NCBI RefSeq assembly: GCF_021172045.1
Contig: NZ_CP087164.1
Location: 5,332,001-5,396,000 of the forward strand
Direction of reading: 5' to 3'
Length of the DNA: 64,000 nucleotides
Source: Capillimicrobium parvum
GTDB taxonomy: Bacteria; Actinomycetota; Thermoleophilia; Solirubrobacterales; Solirubrobacteraceae
Positions 42,342-50,487 of the stretch are shown one piece after another. A program made the translations under genes and the position numbers. Below the pieces are notes generated by a model. The model had not been told where the DNA came from. It did no database searches and worked only from the letters and a program-made list of their open reading frames with translations. Each line of letters opens with the position of its first letter. Position 1 is the stretch's first letter.

Positions 42342-43556
42342 ATGACCGACTGGGCCACACCACCTCCCGACCGCTGCGACCTCGCCGTCGTCGGCGCGGG
42401 CATCGTCGGGCTCGCCGTCGCGCGCGAGCTGGCGCACCGGCACCCGCAGCGCAGCATCGCGGTGCTCGAGCGCGAGATGGAGGTCGGGACGCATCAGACG
42501 GGACACAACTCAGGAGTGATCCATGCCGGCATCTACTACCTCCCCGGATCGTTGAAGGCACGGTTGTGCGTGGAGGGCGCGCAGGAGATGCGCGAGTTCT
42601 GCGAACAACGCGGCGTCGCGCACGAGACTTGCGGCAAGGTGATCGTGGCCACGGATCGCTCGGAGCTCGGCCGACTCGAGGAGCTCGAGCTCCGGGGGCG
42701 GGCCAACGGCGTCCCCGGCCTGCGGCGCCTCGACGCCGACGGCATCCGCGAGCTGGAGCCGCACGCGGCCGGCATCGCCGGGCTGCACTCGCCCGCCACC
42801 GGGATCGCCGACTTCGGGGCGGTGGCGCGGGCGCTGGCGGCCGACGTCGGCGGCGTGCACTGCGGCTGCGGCGTCGAGGCCGTCCAGGAGCGCGAGCGCA
42901 CCGTCGTGCTGCGCCACGCCCGCGGCCACCTCGAGGCGCGACAGGCGGTGTTCTGCGCCGGCGCGTGGTCGGACCGACTGGCGGTCGCCGCCGGCGCCGG
43001 GACGGACCCGCGCATCGTGCCGTTCCGGGGCGCCTACCTGCGGCTCGTGCCCGAGCGGCGCCACCTCGTGCGCTCGCTGATCTACCCGGTGCCCGACCCG
43101 GCGCTGCCGTTCCTCGGCGTGCACCTCACCCGCCACACGAGCGGCGACGTGCTCGTCGGCCCGACCGCGCTGCTGGCCGGGGCGCGCGACGCCTACCGCC
43201 TCGGCCGGGTGCGCCCGCGCGACCTCGCCGACACGCTGCGCTGGCGCGGCACCTGGCGGATGGCGCGTCGCTGGTGGCAGACCGGCACCGTCGAGATGCG
43301 CCACGCGGCCAGCCGGAGCGCCTTCGTCCGCGCCGCGGCCCGGTTCGTGCCCGAGCTGGCGCCCGGCGACGTGGAGCCCGCCTTCGCCGGCGTGCGCGCG
43401 CAGGCGCTCGGCCGCGACGGCCGGCTCGTCGACGACTTCGTCTTCTCGCGGACCGGCCGCGCCCTGCACGTGCGCAACGCACCGTCACCGGGCGCGACGT
43501 CCGCCCTGGCCATCGGCCGTCACATCGCCGAAGAAGTGGGAAGGATGATGACATGA
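42342..43556 (+). CDS. lhgO: L-2-hydroxyglutarate oxidase-like FAD enzyme
   Basis: A 404-residue FAD-dependent oxidoreductase of the DAO family. LAVVGAGIVGLAVARELAHR is the FAD-binding motif at residues 14-33. HQTGHNSGVIHAGIYYLPGS near residue 51 is the strongest LhgO signature. VGPTALLAGARDAY and GVRAQALGRDG near residue 350 also fit. The enzyme oxidises L-2-hydroxyglutarate to 2-oxoglutarate at the membrane. Its stop overlaps the start of the glucan phosphorylase gene by 4 bp; the metabolic link between them is not obvious. Confidence 0.88.
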   Translation: MTDWATPPPDRCDLAVVGAGIVGLAVARELAHRHPQRSIAVLEREMEVGTHQTGHNSGVIHAGIYYLPGSLKARLCVEGAQEMREFCEQRGVAHETCGKVIVATDRSELGRLEELELRGRANGVPGLRRLDADGIRELEPHAAGIAGLHSPATGIADFGAVARALAADVGGVHCGCGVEAVQERERTVVLRHARGHLEARQAVFCAGAWSDRLAVAAGAGTDPRIVPFRGAYLRLVPERRHLVRSLIYPVPDPALPFLGVHLTRHTSGDVLVGPTALLAGARDAYRLGRVRPRDLADTLRWRGTWRMARRWWQTGTVEMRHAASRSAFVRAAARFVPELAPGDVEPAFAGVRAQALGRDGRLVDDFVFSRTGRALHVRNAPSPGATSALAIGRHIAEEVGRMMT

Positions 43557-45679
43557 GCGATCTCGAGCGTGCCGCAGCCTCACTGGCGGCCCGCCTCCCC
43601 GAACCGCTGCGTCCGCTGGCCCCGCTGGCGTACAACATGCGCTGGTCGTGGATGCCGGGCGGCGACGAGCTCTTCGCCTCGATCGACCGCGAACGCTGGC
43701 AGCGCTGCCGGGCGAACCCGGTGCGCCTGTTGCTGGAGGCGTCCAACGAGGCGCTCGAGGCGGCCGCGGCCGACGACGAGTTCCTCGCGCGGATGGGCGA
43801 GCTCACGGCAGCGGTCGAGGCCGACCTCGCCCGGCCGGACTCGACGGCCGTCGACGGCACCGTCGCGTTCTTCTGTGCCGAGTACGGCGTCCACCGCTCG
43901 CTGCCGATCTACTCCGGCGGCCTCGGGGCGCTCGCCGGCGACATCCTCAAGCAGGCGTCCGACGACGCGCTGCCGGTCGTCGCGGTCGGCCTGATGTACC
44001 GCGAGGGCTACTTCCGCCAGCGGATCGACGTCACGGGCTGGCAGCAGGAGTCCTGGGTCGACAGCGACCCCGACCGGCTGCCGATGGCGCTCATCACGAC
44101 GCCCGACGGGGGCCCGCTCTCCGTGCGCATCCCGGTCGGCGAGAGCGACATCACCGCGCAGGTCTGGGAGGTGCGCGTCGGCCGCGTGCGGCTGCTGCTG
44201 CTCGACACCGACCACCCCGCCAACGACGGCGTGTCGCGCTGGATCACCGCGCGGCTGTACGTCGGCGACCCGGGGCTGCGCCTGGCGCAGTACCTCGTGC
44301 TCGGCATCGGCGGGATGCGCGCGCTCGACGCGCTCGGCATCGACCCGGCGGTCCTGCACCTCAACGAGGGCCACGCGGCGTTCGCCGCGCTCGAACTGGC
44401 GGCGCGGGAGCAGCGCGGCGGCGCCTCCCTCGACGAGGCGATGGCGGCGGCCCGCGCGCGGACCGTCTTCACGACGCACACGCCGGTGCCGGCCGGCAAC
44501 GACACGTACGGACCGAACCACGTGGCGCACGCGGTGCACCGCGCCGCGGACGAGATGGGCCTCGGCGTCGAGAGACTCGTGCGGACGGGGCGCACGAACC
44601 CCGACGACCCGCACGAGCCGTTCGGCGTCACCCAGTTCGCGCTGCACACCAGCCGCGCGGCCAACGGCGTGAGCGCCCGCCACGGCGAGGTCGCGCGCGC
44701 CATGTGGAACGGGCTGTGGCCCGACCGCTCGGTCGAGGACGTGCCGATCACGTCGGTGACGAACGGCGTGCACCTGCCGACCTGGGTCGGCGGCCCCATC
44801 CGCCACCTGCTCGACCGCCATCTCGGCGAGGGCTGGGCGGCGCGGGCGACCGACCCGCGCACGTGGGACGCGCTGGACGCGATCTCCGACGAGGAGCTGT
44901 GGGACGCCCGCTCCCGTCAGCGGTCCGCGCTCATCAGCCACGTGCGCGAGCGCAGCGTGCGCGAGCGACTCGCCCGCGGCGACACGCTCGACTACGCCCG
45001 CGCGGCCGCGCACTTCGACCCGGACGCGCTGACGATCGGGTTCGCGCGCCGCGTCGCGACGTACAAGCGGATCGGCCTGCTCCTCGGCCAGCTCGACGCG
45101 AACCTGTCCCTGCTGGCCGGCGACACGCCCGTGCAGCTGCTGATCGCCGGCAAGGCACACCCGCGCGACGAGGAGGCCAAGCACTCGCTGCAGGAGCTGT
45201 TCTCCGTGCGCGGCGCCGAGGGCGTCAGCGGCCGGGTGGCGTTCCTGGAGGACTACGACCTCGACACGGCGGCGCGCCTCGTGGGGGGCTGCGACGTGTG
45301 GGTGAACCTTCCGCGCCCGCCGCTGGAGGCGAGCGGCACGAGCGGCATGAAGTCCGTCGTCAACGGCGGGCTGCACCTCAGCGTGCTCGACGGCTGGTGG
45401 GCGGAGGCCTACGACGGCTCCAACGGCTGGGCGCTGCCCGGCGAGGTGTGGGAGGACACCGGCGCCCAGGACGCCCGCGACAGCGCCGAGCTGCACCGGC
45501 TGCTCGCCGATGAGGTGCGGCCGTTGTTCTGCGACCGCGGCGACGACGGCATCCCGCACCGGTGGCTCGAGCTCGTGCGGGCGTCGATGCGCACGCTCGC
45601 ACCGCGGTTCGGCGCCGGCCGGATGCTCGAGGACTACATCGAGCGGATGTATCCGGCCCGCGCGAGCACCCCGCGGTAG
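43553..45679 (+). CDS. glgP: alpha-glucan phosphorylase, short form
   Basis: A 708-residue GT35 enzyme of the shorter bacterial type, releasing glucose 1-phosphate from alpha-1,4-glucan. LAYNMRWSWMPGGDELF at the N-terminus and AFFCAEYGVHRSLPIYSGGLG near residue 103 mark the subfamily. HLNEGHAAF near residue 268 and FARRVATYKR near residue 500 are substrate and phosphate blocks. EASGTSGMKSVVNGGLHLS near residue 590 contains the PLP lysine. It is co-translated with lhgO (ATGA overlap). It may provide glucose 1-phosphate for nucleotide-sugar synthesis from stored glycogen. Confidence 0.9.
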   Translation: MSDLERAAASLAARLPEPLRPLAPLAYNMRWSWMPGGDELFASIDRERWQRCRANPVRLLLEASNEALEAAAADDEFLARMGELTAAVEADLARPDSTAVDGTVAFFCAEYGVHRSLPIYSGGLGALAGDILKQASDDALPVVAVGLMYREGYFRQRIDVTGWQQESWVDSDPDRLPMALITTPDGGPLSVRIPVGESDITAQVWEVRVGRVRLLLLDTDHPANDGVSRWITARLYVGDPGLRLAQYLVLGIGGMRALDALGIDPAVLHLNEGHAAFAALELAAREQRGGASLDEAMAAARARTVFTTHTPVPAGNDTYGPNHVAHAVHRAADEMGLGVERLVRTGRTNPDDPHEPFGVTQFALHTSRAANGVSARHGEVARAMWNGLWPDRSVEDVPITSVTNGVHLPTWVGGPIRHLLDRHLGEGWAARATDPRTWDALDAISDEELWDARSRQRSALISHVRERSVRERLARGDTLDYARAAAHFDPDALTIGFARRVATYKRIGLLLGQLDANLSLLAGDTPVQLLIAGKAHPRDEEAKHSLQELFSVRGAEGVSGRVAFLEDYDLDTAARLVGGCDVWVNLPRPPLEASGTSGMKSVVNGGLHLSVLDGWWAEAYDGSNGWALPGEVWEDTGAQDARDSAELHRLLADEVRPLFCDRGDDGIPHRWLELVRASMRTLAPRFGAGRMLEDYIERMYPARASTPR

Positions 45680-45716
45680 CGCCCGGCCGCGGTGCGCGGC
45701 GTCATCGTCTGGTCGA

Positions 45717-47141
45717 TCATCCTCTGAGCGCGAGCGCGCGCAGCGGCAGCCCGCCGAGGGCGCGCAGGACGGCGGCGAAGAGGGCCAGGCCGACCACGGC
45801 CTGGACGGCGGACGGGACCGGGATCAGCGCGGCCGCCGCCCCGACCGCGCCGGCGCCCAGGACCTTCGCGAGCATGACGGGCGCCGTGGCGATGGCGTTC
45901 GGGCGGGTGCGGTGCAGGGCGACCGCGAAGGCGACGGCGAGCCCGGCCTCGCCGAGGACGGTCGCCAGCGCCCCGCCCTTCGCGTCCGCGGCCGCGATGA
46001 GCACGGCGGCGAGCGCGGCGGCGAGCGCGAGGCCGGCGAGGTTCAGCCACATCATCGTTCGTTCGCGCTGAAGGCTCAGGAGGGCGAAGCCCCAGGGCGC
46101 GGCGACGAACGAGGCGGCCAGCGCGAGACCCTGGATGCGCAGCACGGGCACCGCGTCGTCGAAGTCGCTGCCGGCGATGACCGCGATGACCGCGGGGGCG
46201 CCGAGCGCGAGGCCGAGGGCGAGCGCACCGCCCGCGGCCGCACACACCTCGGTGGTGCGGGCGACGGCGCGGGCGAGGCGGGCGTCGTCGTCGGCATGCG
46301 CAGCCGCGGCGAACACCGGGTAGGCGGCGCTCACCGCGAGCGCGGGCAGGGCGGACAGGACCTCGATCACCCGGAACGACGCGCCGAACAGGCCGGTCTC
46401 GCGCTCGGTCGAGATGAGCGACATCTCGACCACGGCGACGCGGAAGAAGAGGACGCTCGCCGCCGCGGCGATCGCGAACGGGACTGTCTGGCGCATGAGC
46501 GCCGTCCAGCGGCCCGGCGTGCGGCTCGGGGCGACGCGGGTCGAGGCGGCGCTCGCGACCACGACGGCGAACCCGGCGAGCGCGGCGGGGATCAGGACGG
46601 CGAAGAAGACGAGCAGGCCGGCGCCCGCGGCGACCCCGGCGATGATCAGCGCGGCCGCGACGACCTGGCGGGCGAGGTCGGCGAGCGCCATCCGGCCGGC
46701 CCGGAGGCGGACGAGCAGGTCCATCCCGAGCGTGGCGCCCGCGTTCTGGACCAGCAGGCCCGCGCCCGCGAGCGCGATGCCGGCGACGACCGTGGCGCCG
46801 TAGCCGGCGACCGCGCCGAACGCGACGACGAGGACGACGCCTGCGGCGGTGGCGGCGAGCCGGAGGCCGAGCAGGTCGGCCAGCAGGGGGCGGCGGGCGT
46901 CCGGCTCGGCGGTGCTCAGCTCCCGCACGCCGAGCGTCGTGAGGCCGAGGTCGGTGAGGCCCTGCACGATCGCGACGAGCGAGAGGACGGTGACGTAGCG
47001 CCCGGTGTCGTCGACGCCGAGGTGGCGGAACAGCAGCGCGACCGCCCCGACGGTGAGCAGCTGGCCGGCGAGGTAGCCCCCGGCCCGCAGCGCGCCGCCC
47101 CGGGCCGCATGCCGGCCCTCGCGCTCGCGCTCGGCCTCCAT
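45717..47141 (-). CDS. polysaccharide flippase (Wzx/MATE-like), second copy
   Basis: A 474-residue protein with about fourteen hydrophobic segments, paralogous to the 21593-23032 product (RGGALRAGGYLAGQLL; RHLGVDDTGRYVTVLSL; FGASFRVIEVLSALPALAVS). It probably exports a different repeat unit. ATG 47141 is chosen; the frame stays open upstream without support. TACCGT on this strand (47156 down to 47151) lies 9 nt before it. It converges with glgP across a 37-bp spacer. Confidence 0.84.
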   Translation of the reverse strand: MEAEREREGRHAARGGALRAGGYLAGQLLTVGAVALLFRHLGVDDTGRYVTVLSLVAIVQGLTDLGLTTLGVRELSTAEPDARRPLLADLLGLRLAATAAGVVLVVAFGAVAGYGATVVAGIALAGAGLLVQNAGATLGMDLLVRLRAGRMALADLARQVVAAALIIAGVAAGAGLLVFFAVLIPAALAGFAVVVASAASTRVAPSRTPGRWTALMRQTVPFAIAAAASVLFFRVAVVEMSLISTERETGLFGASFRVIEVLSALPALAVSAAYPVFAAAAHADDDARLARAVARTTEVCAAAGGALALGLALGAPAVIAVIAGSDFDDAVPVLRIQGLALAASFVAAPWGFALLSLQRERTMMWLNLAGLALAAALAAVLIAAADAKGGALATVLGEAGLAVAFAVALHRTRPNAIATAPVMLAKVLGAGAVGAAAALIPVPSAVQAVVGLALFAAVLRALGGLPLRALALRG

Positions 47142-47247
47142 AGGCGCGCAACGGTACTTCGGTGGGCGGCGGGCCGGGGGCGCCGTCCGACCTGCGCGGG
47201 GCGATGGCGGCCGTCCTGCGCGAGCGGCGATCGAAGCGCGACACAGG

Positions 47248-47253
47248 TAGGGT
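47248..47253 (+). promoter_or_regulatory. -10 box for the WecG-type gene
   Basis: TAGGGT is the best -10 hexamer in the 220-bp divergent spacer. It predicts transcription from about 47260, and so a leader of about 100 nt. Most other operon heads in the window appear leaderless. Confidence 0.4.
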
Positions 47254-47259
47254 GTCCGG

Positions 47260-47361
47260 GCGCACAGGGTCCGTCCCGCCTGGCAACTCCGCGACCTTCG
47301 GGTCGGTCGCCCGTCTGGGTGGGGGAGCCATCCGGCCCGTCCGCCACGCTCTTCGCACGCC
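47260..47361 (+). ncRNA. structured 5' leader, possible riboswitch
   Basis: This is the predicted leader of the WecG-type gene. TGGC (47281-47284) and TCC (47288-47290) can pair with GGA and GCCA inside GGGGGAGCCA (47321-47330), enclosing a hairpin GCGACC/GGTCGC with a TTCG-containing loop (47291-47310). Upstream CCCGCC can alternatively pair with GGTGGG near 47318, which would give two exclusive folds. I cannot assign it to a known class. Confidence 0.4.
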
Positions 47362-48228
47362 ATGCGCTCCTCACCTGACCCCGAGCCCCGCCCGCGCCCC
47401 GTCCACGGCGCGCCGGCCGGCACGGGCGCGAGGGCACCCGAGGCGCCCGGCGACGCGCAGGCGCTGCGCCCGCGGGTGCTCGACGTGGTCGGGATCCCCC
47501 TCGCGCTGACGAACTACGACCGCACGATGGACTGGATGGACGCCGTCGTGCGCGAGCGCGACAAGGCCGTCGTCACCGCCGCGGCCGTGCACCTCGTCAT
47601 GGTCGCCCGCGAGAACGCCGCCACCCGCGCCGCGATCAGCCAGCCGCACGTGCTCGCCGTCCCCGACGGCCAGCCGCTCGTCTGGGCGCAGAAGGCGCTC
47701 GGCCACCGCAGCGCGTCCCGCGTCTACGGGCCCGACCTCATGGCGAAGTACCTCGAGCGCGGCACGCGCACCGGCACCCGCCACTATCTCTATGGCGGCC
47801 GCAACCAGGGCGCGCTCGTCCAGCTCGTCAACGAGCTGCGCCGTCGCTACCCGGGCCTGCAGATCGTCGGCGGCTACTCGCCGCCGTTCCGCCCCCTCAC
47901 CGAGGACGAGGCCGCCTTCGTCGTCGACGACGTCAACCGCTCAGGCGCGGACGTCGTGTGGGTCGGCACCGGCCAGCCCAAGCAGGAGCTGTGGATGGCC
48001 GAGATGCGCGACCGCCTCGACGCGCCGATCCTCGCCGGGGTCGGCGCCGCGTTCGACTTCCACGCCGGGCTCGTGCCGCAGGCCCCGGCCTGGATGCAGG
48101 CCAGCGGTCTCGAGTGGGCCTACCGGCTGATGCACGAGCCGCGCCGCCTGTGGCGTCGCTACGCGCGCTACAACCCGCTGTTCGTCGGCGCGTTCGCCCG
48201 TCAGTGGGTCGAGCACCGGCGCGCCTGA
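47362..48228 (+). CDS. WecG/TagA/CpsF family glycosyltransferase
   Basis: A 288-residue GT26 enzyme, the family that adds N-acetylmannosamine or its uronic acid to lipid-linked GlcNAc. VVGIPLALTNYDRTMDWM near residue 42, VTAAAVHLVMVAREN (the family usually has THN here) and VPDGQPLVWAQKALG near residue 95 are recognised. VYGPDLMAKYLERG, YLYGG and VWVGTGQPKQELWM near residue 195 fit strongly. The first 38 residues are Pro/Ala-rich and may not be translated; a GTG at 47476 would remove them. The UDP-ManNAc-type donors encoded elsewhere in the window suit it. Confidence 0.86.
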   Translation: MRSSPDPEPRPRPVHGAPAGTGARAPEAPGDAQALRPRVLDVVGIPLALTNYDRTMDWMDAVVRERDKAVVTAAAVHLVMVARENAATRAAISQPHVLAVPDGQPLVWAQKALGHRSASRVYGPDLMAKYLERGTRTGTRHYLYGGRNQGALVQLVNELRRRYPGLQIVGGYSPPFRPLTEDEAAFVVDDVNRSGADVVWVGTGQPKQELWMAEMRDRLDAPILAGVGAAFDFHAGLVPQAPAWMQASGLEWAYRLMHEPRRLWRRYARYNPLFVGAFARQWVEHRRA

Positions 48229-48265
48229 GGGCCTGGACAGGGCCGCCGATACCCTCAGGAGTCGC

Positions 48266-49513
48266 ATGCGCTACGACGTCTCCATCGTGGGTCTGGGCCG
48301 CGTCGGGCTGCCGCTCGCCCTGAGCTTCGCCGCCCGCGGACTGAGCGTTCTCGGCATCGACAACGACCCGGAACGCCTGCGCGCGCTGGGCGAGCGGCGG
48401 ATGCCGTTCGAGGAGCCCGGCGCCCAGGAGCTGCTCGACACGGTCGACCTCCCGCTCTCTGACCGGGTGAGCGACGCCGCACAGGCTCGCCACATCGTCA
48501 TCACGCTCGGCACGCCGTCCTTCAGCCATGTCGAGATCGACATGCGCGACATCCGCTCCGCGCTCGACGACCTGCTCCCGGTGCTGACCGAGGGCCACGC
48601 GCTCCTGCTGCGCTCGACCGTCGCGCCCGACACCACCGACTTCGTCGCCGGGTATCTCGAGAAGCATCGCGGATTCAGGGTCGGCGACGACGTCTTCGTC
48701 GCCCACGTGCCCGAGCGCATCGCGGCCGGGCGCTTCATCGAGGAGATCTCCACCCTGCCGTGCATCGTCGGCGGCGTCGGCGAGGGCTCCGGCGAGGTCG
48801 CGGGCAAGCTGTTCGAGATCCTCGGCGCGCCGATCGTCCAGACCACCGCGGTCCAGGCCGAGCTGGCGAAGATCTGGACGAACATCCTGCGCTACGCGCA
48901 CTTCGCGCTGCCCAACCTCCTGATGATGGACTGCGAGCAGCACGACGCGAACGTCTTCGAGGTCATCGACCTCATCAACCGCGACTACCCCCGCGGCGGA
49001 ATGGCCCAGCCGGGCCTGACGGCCGGCACCTGCCTGCGCAAGGACTTCGCGTTCTCCGAAGAGCGGTCGCCGGCACCGGGCATGCTGCTCGCCGTCCACC
49101 GCGTCAACGAGACCGTCCCGCGCTTCCTCGTCGAGGGCATCAAGCGCCGGATCGGCAGCCTGCGCGGCCAGAAGGTCGCCGTCCTCGGCCTCGCCTTCAA
49201 GGCGGGCACCGACGACGAGCGCGACTCGCTCGCCCACAAGCTCATCCGCCTGCTCGAGCGGGAGCTCGCGGACGTCACCGTCCACGACCCGCACGTGCAG
49301 ACCCCGACGTCCTCGTTCGACGAGGCGGTCGACGCGGCCGACGTCGTCGTCGTGGCGACCAACCACGCGGAGTTCTGCGGGCCGGGGGCGCTGCGCGCCA
49401 TCCGCTCCCAGGCGCGGGAGGGGGCCCTCATCGTCGATCCCTGGAACTGCTTCGGCGTCGCGCAGGTGTTCGCCTACGCCGCCGAGATCCAGGCGCTGAG
49501 CCCGCGCGGGTAG
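48266..49513 (+). CDS. nucleotide-sugar dehydrogenase (UDP-glucose/GDP-mannose dehydrogenase family)
   Basis: A 415-residue enzyme with SIVGLGRVGLPLALSFAARG at the N-terminus, a conserved STVAPDTTDFV segment near residue 115, ELAKIWTNILRYAHFALPN near residue 205 with the active-site Lys, and AGTCLRKDFAF near residue 252 with the catalytic Cys. The usual CLPKD is CLRKD here. It oxidises a UDP- or GDP-hexose to the uronate; it is distinct from the enzymes at 41065 and 57898. TACCCT at 48250-48255 is 10 nt before the ATG. The next gene begins 8 bp later. Confidence 0.87.
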   Translation: MRYDVSIVGLGRVGLPLALSFAARGLSVLGIDNDPERLRALGERRMPFEEPGAQELLDTVDLPLSDRVSDAAQARHIVITLGTPSFSHVEIDMRDIRSALDDLLPVLTEGHALLLRSTVAPDTTDFVAGYLEKHRGFRVGDDVFVAHVPERIAAGRFIEEISTLPCIVGGVGEGSGEVAGKLFEILGAPIVQTTAVQAELAKIWTNILRYAHFALPNLLMMDCEQHDANVFEVIDLINRDYPRGGMAQPGLTAGTCLRKDFAFSEERSPAPGMLLAVHRVNETVPRFLVEGIKRRIGSLRGQKVAVLGLAFKAGTDDERDSLAHKLIRLLERELADVTVHDPHVQTPTSSFDEAVDAADVVVVATNHAEFCGPGALRAIRSQAREGALIVDPWNCFGVAQVFAYAAEIQALSPRG

Positions 49514-49521
49514 CGACCTCC

Positions 49522-50487
49522 GTGAGTCGCGTCCTCGTCACCGGCGGTGCCGGCACCATCGGTCAGGCGGTCGTGCGGCGGCTGCTGTCAGATCCCGCGT
49601 ACGAGGTGCGCGTGTCCGACCAGCGCACGCCGCCGCAGTGGGTGCGCGAGGGCTGCGAGGTCCATACGGGCGACCTGCGCGACCGCGCCGAGGCGCGCGC
49701 GGCGATCGAGGGCTGCTCGCACGTCGTGCACCTCGCCGCGATCGTCGGCGGCATCGCGAACTTCCACAAGCTCCCCTACACGCTCACCGACGTGAACGCG
49801 TCGCTGTACAACGGCGTGATCGGCGCAGCGCTGGACGCGGGGGTCGAGCGGTTCCTCTACGTCAGCTCGTCGATGGTCTTCGAGCGCGCGACCGAGTACC
49901 CCACGACGGAGGACCACGTGTGGGAGGTGGCGATGCCCCGCTCGGCCTACGGCTTCAGCAAGCTCGCCGGCGAGGTCTGGGTCCGCGCCGCCCATGAGGA
50001 GCACGGCCTGCCGTACACGATCTGCCGGCCGTTCAACGCCTACGGGCCCGGCGAGATGCCCGAGGACGAGCCCGGGATCGCCCACGCGGTCCCGGACCTC
50101 ATCCGCAAGGTGCTCTCGGGCCAGCGTCCGCTGCAGATCTTCGGCGACGGCACCCAGACGCGCACCCTCACGCACGTCGACGACATCGCCGACGGCATCG
50201 TGACCGCGCTCGGCCACCCCGCCGCGCTGCACCAGGACTTCAACGTCTCCGCAGCGGACGAGATGACCGTCGCCGAGATCGCCCGCGTCATCTGGGCGGC
50301 GTGCGGGCGCGATCCCGAGGACTTCGAGCTCGAGCACCTGGCGTCGTTCCCCGTCGACGTGGTCCGGCGCTGGCCGAGCGTCGAGAAGGCCCGCACGCTG
50401 CTGGGCTGGGAGGCGCGGATCGGGGTGCGCGAGGGCATCGAGGAGACCGTGCAGTGGCTCAAGCGAATGGACGTGACGACGACATGA
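49522..50487 (+). CDS. NAD-dependent nucleotide-sugar epimerase/dehydratase
   Basis: A 321-residue extended short-chain dehydrogenase with a GTG start. [19 protein letters not shown] is the NAD-binding motif, [14 protein letters not shown] near residue 115 gives the catalytic Ser region, and [11 protein letters not shown] near residue 145 the Tyr-xxx-Lys pair. [18 protein letters not shown] near residue 172 resembles GDP-mannose 3,5-epimerase-like and related enzymes. The exact substrate is uncertain; its position between a sugar dehydrogenase and GDP-mannose dehydratase suggests a GDP-sugar. It overlaps the dehydratase start by 4 bp. Confidence 0.83.
   Translation: MSRVLVTGGAGTIGQAVVRRLLSDPAYEVRVSDQRTPPQWVREGCEVHTGDLRDRAEARAAIEGCSHVVHLAAIVGGIANFHKLPYTLTDVNASLYNGVIGAALDAGVERFLYVSSSMVFERATEYPTTEDHVWEVAMPRSAYGFSKLAGEVWVRAAHEEHGLPYTICRPFNAYGPGEMPEDEPGIAHAVPDLIRKVLSGQRPLQIFGDGTQTRTLTHVDDIADGIVTALGHPAALHQDFNVSAADEMTVAEIARVIWAACGRDPEDFELEHLASFPVDVVRRWPSVEKARTLLGWEARIGVREGIEETVQWLKRMDVTTT

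Noticed and set aside
47260-47361. c-di-GMP class I riboswitch (CACAGGG near the start)
   Set aside because: The essential CAAACC and GACGCAAAGCC blocks are missing.
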